Below, one piece after another: positions 1-7,698 of a stretch of DNA of 22,102 nt. The translations under genes were made by a program, and so were the position numbers. Location: NCBI GenBank assembly GCA_002491195.1, contig DKVL01000114.1, positions 112,078-134,179 of the forward strand. The letters run 5' to 3'. Every line of letters begins with the position of its first letter. Within the stretch, counting starts at the first letter, position 1. A model generated the notes under the pieces. That model searched no databases and was not told the DNA's origin. It was given only the letters and a program-made list of their open reading frames with translations. Source of the stretch: Lachnospiraceae bacterium UBA7179. Lineage in GTDB: Bacteria > Bacillota > Clostridia > Lachnospirales > Lachnospiraceae.

Positions 1-2
1 AG

Positions 3-62
3 GATGATTTACGATTTGACATATATGAGGAGAAGACATTTGAAAATTTTAAGCTTATTTGA
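3..62 (+). CDS. Possible 3' tail of an upstream gene (partial)
   Basis: The frame starting at position 3 is open from the window edge to a TGA at 60-62 and reads as an ordinary acidic-aromatic C-terminus (DDLRFDIYEEKTFENFKLI). A second frame is also open from the edge (stop at 64-66) but is Arg/Met-rich and less protein-like. Nineteen residues are too few for a family assignment, so this is only a guess that a gene on the same strand ends here. Confidence 0.2.
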   Translation, partial: DDLRFDIYEEKTFENFKLI

Positions 63-262
63 GTAAGAATTGTAAAAAATAAAAAATTAAGAGATTATTT
101 ATTGATGCTTAAATGGAAGATATGTGGTAAAATATCAAATAAGTTGTTATATCATTAAAAGAAAACGATATAAATTAAGGGTAATACTATTAGAAAAAAT
201 GAACAAATGGAAGTTTAGACAACTTCATGTTATATTAGGTACGATAACAAAGCTAAGGAGAT
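63..262 (+). other. Intergenic leader region upstream of the phosphorothioation operon
   Basis: This very AT-rich stretch has no convincing gene. It contains a perfect 7-bp inverted repeat, TTATATC at 147-153 and GATATAA at 167-173 with a 13-nt spacer. The word TGTTATAT occurs at 145-152 and again at 228-235, where it forms the candidate -10 element. These could be operator or promoter elements; nothing ties them to a known regulator. Confidence 0.4.
208..236 (+). promoter_or_regulatory. Candidate extended -10 promoter for the operon
   Basis: TGTTATATT at 228-236 matches an extended -10 (TG-n-TATATT, one change from TATAAT). Seventeen bases upstream of the hexamer is a poor -35, TGGAAG at 208-213, which is typical for extended -10 promoters. 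Transcription would begin near 243, a few bases before the ribosome binding site at 255-260. The call rests only on consensus matching in AT-rich DNA, where chance matches are common. Confidence 0.35.
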
Positions 263-319
263 ATGTCTGTTTTTACATATTCACAAATATTTAGGCTACC
301 AAAGTGGAAATATTTGTGA
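263..319 (+). CDS. 18-residue leader ORF with strong ribosome binding site
   Basis: AAGGAG at 255-260 lies two bases before ATG 263 and is a much better ribosome binding site than anything in front of the following large gene. The frame reads MSVFTYSQIFRLPKWKYL and ends at TGA 317-319. It is in the same frame as the next gene, whose ATG is 33 nt downstream of the stop, so reinitiation or translational coupling is possible. The stop lies inside the second arm of a perfect inverted repeat. It may be a true leader peptide, the decayed original N-terminus of the next gene, or a chance ORF. Confidence 0.3.
   Translation: MSVFTYSQIFRLPKWKYL
281..319. repeat. Perfect 12-bp inverted repeat in the operon leader
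   Basis: TCACAAATATTT at 281-292 and AAATATTTGTGA at 308-319 are exact reverse complements separated by 15 nt. No T-run follows, so it is not a standard intrinsic terminator. In DNA it would fit a dimeric regulator's operator. In RNA it would form a stable hairpin covering the end of the 18-codon leader ORF, 33 nt before the first structural gene. Which of these is real cannot be told from sequence alone. Confidence 0.7.
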
Positions 320-352
320 TGTTGCAAAAGCAGAATAGATAATAGAACGAAT

Positions 353-2083
353 ATGATAGAAAAAATTTGTCCTAAATGTAGGGTTCCTATGAATGGTGAT
401 AAGTGTATAAAGCCTAAGTGTGGATGTGCAACAGAAGTATCCTCTACCATTTATTGGTGCGAAGATTGCAATATTCCAATTTATGAAAAAATGTGTTCTT
501 TGTGTGGAAGAGTAGGTAAATATATTGCAACAGATATACGTCCTGTTTTTCCAGAAGAGAAGGTTCTGTTATCAATTGTTTTAGAAAATGATCCAAATAA
601 GTATCAAGCATCTTCAGTGTGGTATGGGAGTGGAAGTTATATTGTTGATGGGAAAAGAGTTAAATTCTCCATTCGTAAATTAAATGAATTGTCAATCGAA
701 AAGATTAAAACAATTAAAGTACAATATGATTTATTTGCAGATAAGGTGGACTATAGTTATTTTGACAAGTATATTGAAAAGTTTGTTAAAGCAAATGTTG
801 ATAGGTATAACTATATTACAGAGGAAGCAGTTCAATTCGTTCAACAATATAAAGACAAATATTCTATAGAGGATATGATGGTTTCATTTAGTGGGGGTAA
901 GGATTCAACAGTAACATCGCATATTGTTAATAGAGCACTTGGAACAAATAAAGTGCTTCATGTGTTTGGAGATACATCTTTAGAATTTCCATATACTTTA
1001 GAATACAAAAAACGTTTTAGTAAAAATGAAGAATCACAAGGAGTTAGAATTCTGACGGCCAAAAATAGAGAAAAGAATTTCGAGAATCTTTGTGAGACAG
1101 TAGGACCACCGAGTAGAGTGATGCGGTGGTGCTGTACAGTATTTAAAACTGGAGCAATTCAGAAAACAATAGCTTCTGCATTTAAAGATAAAAATAATAT
1201 CTTATGTTTTCAGGGAATCCGTCATAATGAGTCGGTAAGCAGAAGTAAGTATGAGAGAGAGAGTAAAAGTCCTAAAATATCAAAACAGACAGTTGTATCG
1301 CCAATAATTGATTGGATTGATTATGACGTATGGCTATATATATTAACCACAAAAATTGATTTTAATTACGCATATAGACTGGGATGGACAAGGGTTGGAT
1401 GTTGGTGTTGTCCTAATAATGGTGGTTGGTCAGAATTCTTGGCAAAAGTTCATATGTTTGATCAGTACGTTCACTGGCACAAATTATTAGTTGAGTTTGC
1501 CAAGCAAATCGGGAAACCAGATCCAGAAGAATACATAGATAGTGGTGGTTGGAAAGCAAGACAAGGCGGCAATGGTCTTGCAGCTGCTCAGACATCGGTT
1601 GTTTCTTTTAAACCATGTGCGACAGATGAGAATGCGTTCAATTATGATTTGCAAAGACCAATTACAGAGGAATTATATGAGTTGTTTAAGCCGTTTGGAT
1701 ATATAAATAAGGAATTGGGAAATAAGCGGCTTGGTGAAGTTTACGTAATGAATAAGGCGGGTAAAGTAGTCTTGATTCTTCAGGGGCGAATTGGCAGTAC
1801 AAAGTTAAAAGTGATAATCAAAGATGTCCATATAGCAAAAGCAAGAACATTATCGGTTGCAGAAAAAAGAGTTCAATGTCAGCTTACTAAGTATCAGATG
1901 TGTCTGGGGTGTAAAGCATGTGAAAGTGTTTGTAAGTATGATGCTATTAGTGTTAAGGATGATGGGACTGGTAAGATTTTTTATTCAATAGATAGTGACA
2001 AGTGTAAGAGATGTACAGAATGTGTGGGGCATTTTGACGCGGGATGTTATATGAGAAAGGTATTATGTATAAAGAGGTCATAG
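353..2083 (+). CDS. sspD: PAPS-reductase-like phosphorothioation protein (SspD-type) with zinc-ribbon and ferredoxin domains
   Basis: This 576-residue protein is an adenine-nucleotide alpha-hydrolase of the PAPS reductase/DndC/SspD group, expected to use ATP to activate DNA backbone phosphate for sulfur insertion. Domains in order are as follows. Two N-terminal zinc-ribbon-like cysteine sets (C6, C9, C18, C23, C25; C36, C39, C48, C51). A PP-loop, SGGKDS, at 180-185. Cysteines in the catalytic domain suited to an Fe-S cluster (C260, C261, C350, C352, C353). A C-terminal ferredoxin-like part with C517-x2-C520-x2-C523-x3-C527 and C551-x2-C554-x2-C557-x6-C564. DndC/SspD proteins are known to bind 4Fe-4S; the extra ferredoxin module suggests built-in electron supply (inference). 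It starts the operon, has a weak ribosome binding site and may be coupled to the leader ORF. The SspD assignment rather than DndC rests on the DUF4007 and ATPase neighbours. Confidence 0.8.
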   Translation: MIEKICPKCRVPMNGDKCIKPKCGCATEVSSTIYWCEDCNIPIYEKMCSLCGRVGKYIATDIRPVFPEEKVLLSIVLENDPNKYQASSVWYGSGSYIVDGKRVKFSIRKLNELSIEKIKTIKVQYDLFADKVDYSYFDKYIEKFVKANVDRYNYITEEAVQFVQQYKDKYSIEDMMVSFSGGKDSTVTSHIVNRALGTNKVLHVFGDTSLEFPYTLEYKKRFSKNEESQGVRILTAKNREKNFENLCETVGPPSRVMRWCCTVFKTGAIQKTIASAFKDKNNILCFQGIRHNESVSRSKYERESKSPKISKQTVVSPIIDWIDYDVWLYILTTKIDFNYAYRLGWTRVGCWCCPNNGGWSEFLAKVHMFDQYVHWHKLLVEFAKQIGKPDPEEYIDSGGWKARQGGNGLAAAQTSVVSFKPCATDENAFNYDLQRPITEELYELFKPFGYINKELGNKRLGEVYVMNKAGKVVLILQGRIGSTKLKVIIKDVHIAKARTLSVAEKRVQCQLTKYQMCLGCKACESVCKYDAISVKDDGTGKIFYSIDSDKCKRCTECVGHFDAGCYMRKVLCIKRS

Positions 2084-2084
2084 T

Positions 2085-2951
2085 ATGGCAGAGAATAAAG
2101 TGAAACTTAAATTGCAGGGACACGAGAAATTTCCTTTGAGAGAAGGATGGATTAATAAGGCGCTCAAGATAATTCCTGATACACCAGATGTTTTTTTGAG
2201 AAAGGATGCTACTGATAAGTTTGGTATCGGTAGTAACATGGTTAAATCTCTTAGATATTGGATGAGAGCATTTGGTTTAATAATTGAAAATGGTTCTGAA
2301 GGAGCTAGGTTGACAGAAACTGGTAGATTAATAGCAGACGACGATCCTTATTTGGAAAGGCCATTTACGTTATGGCTTATGCATTCATTTATAGCTAAGA
2401 ACAAGGAAGAGGCCACAACTTGGTATATGTATTTTAATTATTGTGATGCAGATGATTTAGAGAAAAGTGAAATTGAAGCAATTCTATTAAGAGAAGTAAA
2501 AAAATATGCTGCAGGACAAAGTTTCTCGGAAAAATCTTTAAGCAATGATGTTGATGTATTGCTTAATATGTATAGTAAAAACAAAGAAAAAACAGATCCA
2601 GAAGATAAAAATATTTCTCCATTTTCTCAACTTTCACTGATAAAGAATATGGGTGGAAGATATGTCAAATGTCATCCGGACAAGAAAAGCTTTTCAGAAA
2701 TGTTAGTATTGTATGAGTTAGTTCTTATGTTAAAAGATATGGAAGGAATTTCTATTGAGGATGCAGTTTATGGAGAGAATGGGCTGGCAAAGATTTATAA
2801 TTTAACCAGTGTAATGGCGAATGATTATTTTGACAGATTAGATGCTGCCGGATATATACATGTGAACAGAACGGCTGGACTAGATATGATCTATCCTGTA
2901 AAGAAAATTCATGCATCAGAGATATTAGAAAATTACTATAAAAATTGCTAG
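2085..2951 (+). CDS. sspB: DUF4007 family protein, SspB-type nickase candidate
   Basis: The 288-residue product shows the DUF4007 pattern from its N-terminus. GHEKFPLREGW lies near residues 12-22, GIGSNMVKSLRYW follows, then LTETG, DPYLERPFTLWLMH and a C-terminal half with a winged-helix-like look. As I recall, DUF4007 proteins are the SspB component of single-strand phosphorothioation systems, where SspB is reported to nick DNA so that sulfur can be introduced. No nuclease motif is obvious to me by eye, so the activity is taken from the family. The gene begins one base after the sspD stop, with AGAGGT at 2073-2078, and ends just before the ATPase gene. It is clearly a member of the same transcription unit. 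Confidence 0.78.
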   Translation: MAENKVKLKLQGHEKFPLREGWINKALKIIPDTPDVFLRKDATDKFGIGSNMVKSLRYWMRAFGLIIENGSEGARLTETGRLIADDDPYLERPFTLWLMHSFIAKNKEEATTWYMYFNYCDADDLEKSEIEAILLREVKKYAAGQSFSEKSLSNDVDVLLNMYSKNKEKTDPEDKNISPFSQLSLIKNMGGRYVKCHPDKKSFSEMLVLYELVLMLKDMEGISIEDAVYGENGLAKIYNLTSVMANDYFDRLDAAGYIHVNRTAGLDMIYPVKKIHASEILENYYKNC

Positions 2952-2959
2952 TGGGTGAT

Positions 2960-5900
2960 ATGATGGAAAAATTTGATTCATTAAAAGATATTATAGAATT
3001 TAATAGCAATTTTAAGACTGCTATAAATCTATATTTAAGTTTAAATAAGCCTGATAAAGTTTTAGGGTATATACCAACGAAATCATCTGTTAGTTTTATG
3101 GGTGAATATGTCAAGGCAGTATTAGAGGATAAGGAACAAGCAACTTTATTAGTAGGACCTTATGGAAAGGGAAAATCTTATTTATTATTAGTTCTTTTGG
3201 CTGTTTTGTCACTTGAGAGAACACCAAGTAATACGGAAATTATAAATAAACTTGTAGAGAAAATTGGAAAAGTAGATGAAGTTGGAGAGGCTGTATCAAG
3301 TAAAATAAGGAAGGTGTGGAATAAAGCTAGATTCCTTCCAATATTAATTACAGATACAACAGGTGACTTAAATCAGGCTTTTTTGTATGGATTAAATGAT
3401 GCATTAAAACGCGAAGGCTTATCAAACTTAGTTCCAGATACATATTATTCAATTGCATTAGAAAGAATTGATGATTGGAAGAAGAACTATGCTGATACCT
3501 ATGCTGTGTTCGAACAGCAAATTTCACAGCATGGGGCAAGCATGTCAGGACTTAAGGCAGATTTGAAAATGTACTCCAAGGAGGCTTTAAATCTTTTTAG
3601 AACTATTTATCCAAGTATTACGGCGGGCAGCGATTTCAATCCAATGGCAGTATCAGATGTATTGCCATTGTACAAGAGTACAAGCGAGAAACTTGTTGAA
3701 GAATTTGGGTATAGTGGCATTTATGTCGTTTTTGATGAGTTTAGCAAGTTTATAGAGAGCCAAGATGGAATGGCAGTAGGTGCAAATATGAAATTACTTC
3801 AGGATATTTGTGAGTTGGCAACAGACTCACAAAATGCACAAGTATATTTTACAATGGTTGCACACAAAAGTATAAAGGAATATGGAAAGTATCTTTCACA
3901 GGATATCATTAATTCTTTTACAGGAATTGAAGGAAGAATTATTGAGAAATATTTTATTACATCATATAAGAATAATTATGAATTAATTAAAAATGCAATT
4001 GTAAAGAAAGAGGAGATGCTTGACGATATTCCTCATTACGCGATGATTCTCGGATCGTCAGCTCTTCGAGAATATTATCAATTGTCAGCCTTTAAAAGTA
4101 ATTTTGTGGAAAGTGAATTCGAGAACATAATTTTAAGAGGATGTTATCCATTAAATCCGATTGCGGCATATTTATTGATGAATGTTAGTGAAAAAGTTGC
4201 ACAAAATGAGAGAACGCTATTTACATTTATTTCAAATGATGAACCTCATAGTATGGCTAGATTTGTGTCAGAGCATACTAAAGATATGGAATGGTCTATT
4301 GGAGCAGATCTTATATATGACTATTTTAGTTCTTTGTTTAAAAAAGAGGTTTCCAATGAATATGTTCATAATATTTGGCTGAGTGCAGAGTATGCAATTG
4401 AAAAGAGTGATTCGGAAGATCAGAAAAAAATTATTAAAGCGCTTGCAGTTATTTTAGTTGTGAATAAAGAAGATGAGATACCTGCTACGGATAAATACCT
4501 TAAATTAGCTGTAAATATAGGGGATTGTGCTCAGGCAATCAAAGAATTAGAAGAAAAACAGTGCATTTACAAAAAGAGTGCTACTGGTAGTTTTGTATTT
4601 AAGACAAGAGCTGGTTCTGAATTGAGATCAGAGATAAAACGTCAAAGAGAAATTAAAGGTGAAAATGTAAATTACCCGCAGGCATTATTAGATGTAACAG
4701 GAAAATATTATGTTATTCCGCGTAAATATAACACAGTATATATGATGACACGTTATTTTGTAAATCAGTATATGGATGCAGATAATTTCCTAAATATTAA
4801 CTCTGCAGAAACTCTGCTTGGGGATTGCACAGGAGATGGTAAAGTTATTACATTATATAGTTTCATTGGAATAAAGCAGGAGAAGATTAAAAAGCATTTT
4901 CTTGACCTTGCGGAACCGCGACTGGTTGTTGTTTGCCCTAAGAAAAGTTTAAAGGTTCAGAAGCAATTGAAGGATTATGAAATTATTCAAGAGTTACGAG
5001 CAAATCAGACGTTTACATCTAACAATGAAATTCTGAAGAAGGAATTACCTTTATTAGTTGAAGATTTGACTGCTGAATTAGAATTACTGATTCATGAAGT
5101 ATATGAAGATGATTTCGATACAAAGGTTTTATTTTGGGATCAAGGTAAAGTAAAAAATGCAAGAGTAGGAAATGAAGAAATAGCGGTAAATGAGTGTTGT
5201 GAAAATGTATTTACAAAAACTCCATTAATCAATAATGAAATGGTCAATCGTTCAGTTATCGGAACAGCACAAACAAGAAAGACGAGGCTTAATATTATTC
5301 AGGCATTGCTGTCTCATACAGATACAAACGATTATTATCAAGGTTCTAATCAGGAGGCTACAGTGTATAGATCACTTTTTTGTGTAACAAATGTCATCAA
5401 TAATTCTCCAGATAGCAACTTGAAAGATATGTTACAAGATATAAACGAGTTTGTAGATTCCTGTTCCGATACTAAAGTTTCAGTGTCGAAATTAATTACA
5501 AAACTGACATCGGCACCATATGGCATGAGATTGGGTGTTGTTCCGTTTTATTTGGCTTATGTTCTTGCGAACAGACATGAAGATATTATTGTGTATTTTG
5601 TGAATAAAGAGATTCAATTAAATGCAGATATTATTGTTAATATGTGCGAGCAATCAGAAGATTATCAGCTTTATGTTTCAGGGGAAGATGTACAAAAGGA
5701 AAAATATATAAGCGAATTAAATGAACTTTTCCAAGTTGCAGATAATAGAAACTTGTCAACTAATAGAATAAAAAATATTTTTATTTGTATGCAGAGATGG
5801 TTTAGGGCATTGCCACAGGTTTCAAGAAATGTGGTGAATATAGATCAATATGTCGAATCAGAAACTATGGTTCGCGCAATGCAGGAGATAAGGAAAGCAA

Positions 5901-6544
5901 TACATCGAGTAGAATTCAATCCGTTTGAGAGTCTTTTTGTCGAGTTTCCAATGGCGTTTGGAGTCAATACCTTAGAAGATGTATTCAAAATAATAGACGA
6001 GTGTAAAACTTATTTTGATGACTATTTTGACTGGGTTCAAGCAAAAGTAGTATCAGTTATATATGAAACTTGGGGTGGTAGGAGAAGGATGGATTTGTTT
6101 CATTGTCTCAAGGAATGGTATGAAAGTCAAAGTAAGAGATCTAAACAAGGATTATATAATGGTCAAATGACCAAATTTATGTCAGTGATTGAAACAATGG
6201 ATGTATATAGTGATACAGAAGTTGCTAAGAAAGTAGCTAAAGCAATAATGGATGTATACATTGAAGACTGGAATGTAGGATCTATCGAGGATTTTGCTAT
6301 TGGGCTAAAGTCGGTAAAAAAGGAAATTGAATCCATACGAGATGAAATAGTAACGGGGGAAATGACTCTCTCGTTTACAAGAAGAAATGGAGAGCCGTTT
6401 GAAAAGACATATAGTCATGCTGATAAAAGTGTAGGAAGTGTACTGAGAAATATAATTGAGGACGCTTTAGACGAATATGATGATTTAAGTGTTAACGATA
6501 GGGTATCTATTCTTTTAGAGATGATCGAAAGAATTACAAAATGA
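2960..6544 (+). CDS. sspC: Large P-loop ATPase, SspC-like
   Basis: This protein of about 1194 residues has a Walker A GPYGKGKS at 66-73 and a Walker B VVFDEF at 256-261. The rest, predicted mainly helical by eye, carries no motif I recognise. Its position directly after the DUF4007 gene and before a cysteine desulfurase fits SspC, the ATPase of the Ssp modification machinery. The Walker A context also resembles other large defence ATPases such as BrxC and DptH/DndH, so the family label is contextual. The frame opens at TTG 2945, but ATG 2960 or 2963 behind GTGGGTGAT is the more likely start and avoids overlap with the preceding stop at 2951. The probable role is ATP-driven handling of DNA or of the SspB/SspD complex. 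Confidence 0.68.
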   Translation: MMEKFDSLKDIIEFNSNFKTAINLYLSLNKPDKVLGYIPTKSSVSFMGEYVKAVLEDKEQATLLVGPYGKGKSYLLLVLLAVLSLERTPSNTEIINKLVEKIGKVDEVGEAVSSKIRKVWNKARFLPILITDTTGDLNQAFLYGLNDALKREGLSNLVPDTYYSIALERIDDWKKNYADTYAVFEQQISQHGASMSGLKADLKMYSKEALNLFRTIYPSITAGSDFNPMAVSDVLPLYKSTSEKLVEEFGYSGIYVVFDEFSKFIESQDGMAVGANMKLLQDICELATDSQNAQVYFTMVAHKSIKEYGKYLSQDIINSFTGIEGRIIEKYFITSYKNNYELIKNAIVKKEEMLDDIPHYAMILGSSALREYYQLSAFKSNFVESEFENIILRGCYPLNPIAAYLLMNVSEKVAQNERTLFTFISNDEPHSMARFVSEHTKDMEWSIGADLIYDYFSSLFKKEVSNEYVHNIWLSAEYAIEKSDSEDQKKIIKALAVILVVNKEDEIPATDKYLKLAVNIGDCAQAIKELEEKQCIYKKSATGSFVFKTRAGSELRSEIKRQREIKGENVNYPQALLDVTGKYYVIPRKYNTVYMMTRYFVNQYMDADNFLNINSAETLLGDCTGDGKVITLYSFIGIKQEKIKKHFLDLAEPRLVVVCPKKSLKVQKQLKDYEIIQELRANQTFTSNNEILKKELPLLVEDLTAELELLIHEVYEDDFDTKVLFWDQGKVKNARVGNEEIAVNECCENVFTKTPLINNEMVNRSVIGTAQTRKTRLNIIQALLSHTDTNDYYQGSNQEATVYRSLFCVTNVINNSPDSNLKDMLQDINEFVDSCSDTKVSVSKLITKLTSAPYGMRLGVVPFYLAYVLANRHEDIIVYFVNKEIQLNADIIVNMCEQSEDYQLYVSGEDVQKEKYISELNELFQVADNRNLSTNRIKNIFICMQRWFRALPQVSRNVVNIDQYVESETMVRAMQEIRKAIHRVEFNPFESLFVEFPMAFGVNTLEDVFKIIDECKTYFDDYFDWVQAKVVSVIYETWGGRRRMDLFHCLKEWYESQSKRSKQGLYNGQMTKFMSVIETMDVYSDTEVAKKVAKAIMDVYIEDWNVGSIEDFAIGLKSVKKEIESIRDEIVTGEMTLSFTRRNGEPFEKTYSHADKSVGSVLRNIIEDALDEYDDLSVNDRVSILLEMIERITK

Positions 6545-6555
6545 GGACTGATGAA

Positions 6556-7698
6556 ATGGTTTATTTAGACAATGCAGCGACGACATTTCCTAAACCAGAA
6601 GTGGTATATAATGCAATGGACAAAATGAACAGAGAAGGGGCTGTCAATGCAGGACGTGGCTCTTATAAGCTTGCACAGGAAGCGAGTAAACTTATTGGAG
6701 AAACTAAGGAACTTATTCGCAAATTGTTACATATAGATTTATCCGCAGCTGTAATTTTTGCACCTTCCGTAACAATTGCAATAAACCAGATAGTTAATGG
6801 ATTGAGGTTAAGAGATAAAGCAGTTGTCTATTTGTCGCCATATGAGCACAATGCGGTTGCAAGGAGTGTTCATGAATTAGCCAAGAAAAAAAGGCTAGTT
6901 ATAAAGGAGATTCCAATAAATTCTGCTTTGGAAATTGATTTAGAGAAAATGAAATATGAGTTTGCCAAAGATAAGCCCGAAGCAATATTTTGTACACACA
7001 TAAGTAATGTTACTGGTTATATTCTTCCTATAAAAGAAATATTTGAAGAATCAAAGAAATATAACTGCATTAATATTCTTGATTCAGCTCAATCTTTGGG
7101 ATTAGTTGAAATCAGAGCAGACTTGATGCAAATTGATTTAATAGCATTCACTGGACATAAAACACTTTATGGTCCATTTGGAATAGGTGGCTTTGTTAAT
7201 GTTTCCGGAGTATCATTAGATGTTTTTATTAGTGGGGGAACAGGGAGTGACTCACTTAATCTTGAGATGCCAGATGGAAAGGAATCAAGATATGAAGCGT
7301 CTAGCTGTAATATAGTAGCAATTGCTGGACTAAATGCCGCACTCAAAGATATAAATCAAGAGTTCTGCATGAACCATGAGAAGAAATTGTCTGATTATCT
7401 GATAAAGAAGCTGTCTTCTATTAAAGAAGTTAAAATGTATCTGCCAGAAAATCTGCAACAGCACGTTGGAATTGTTTCTTTTAGTGTGGAAGGGTTTAAT
7501 TCAGAAGATATTGGAATGATCCTTGATGAAGACTTTGATATAGCTGTAAGAGCGGGATATCATTGTGCACCATTTATTCATAAATATTTAAAAGACTCAT
7601 GTGCATTGGGAACAGTTAGGGTTGGGTTGAGCCGATTTTCATCGAAAGAGGACGTGGATAAGCTTATATTGGGATTGAAGGAGATTATATATGAGTAA
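6556..7698 (+). CDS. sspA: Cysteine desulfurase (SspA/DndA-type, NifS/SufS family)
   Basis: This is a class-V aminotransferase-fold PLP enzyme of 380 residues, a normal length for the family. It has the N-terminal signature YLDNAATTFPKP, the PLP-lysine motif TGHKTLYGPFG with H201-K202, and the catalytic loop RAGYHCAP with C337. It should convert cysteine to alanine and carry the released sulfur as a persulfide to the PAPS-reductase-like protein. An in-frame ATG at 6541 overlaps the ATPase stop (ATGA), but GAGGA at 6543-6547 sits eight bases before ATG 6556, so I prefer the latter. Having the desulfurase inside the operon makes the module self-contained for sulfur supply. A housekeeping NifS cannot be excluded by motifs, but the context argues against it. 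Confidence 0.85.
   Translation: MVYLDNAATTFPKPEVVYNAMDKMNREGAVNAGRGSYKLAQEASKLIGETKELIRKLLHIDLSAAVIFAPSVTIAINQIVNGLRLRDKAVVYLSPYEHNAVARSVHELAKKKRLVIKEIPINSALEIDLEKMKYEFAKDKPEAIFCTHISNVTGYILPIKEIFEESKKYNCINILDSAQSLGLVEIRADLMQIDLIAFTGHKTLYGPFGIGGFVNVSGVSLDVFISGGTGSDSLNLEMPDGKESRYEASSCNIVAIAGLNAALKDINQEFCMNHEKKLSDYLIKKLSSIKEVKMYLPENLQQHVGIVSFSVEGFNSEDIGMILDEDFDIAVRAGYHCAPFIHKYLKDSCALGTVRVGLSRFSSKEDVDKLILGLKEIIYE

Noticed and set aside
263..400. In-frame TGA between the leader ORF and the first gene as a selenocysteine codon
   Set aside because: A bacterial SECIS element would lie immediately after the TGA. Here the hairpin ends at the TGA itself, and the joined sequence has no selenoprotein-like motif.
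353..7698. Canonical dndBCDE double-strand phosphorothioation operon
   Set aside because: There is no DndB or DndE-like gene beside the PAPS-reductase-like gene. DUF4007 plus a very large ATPase fits the Ssp arrangement better.
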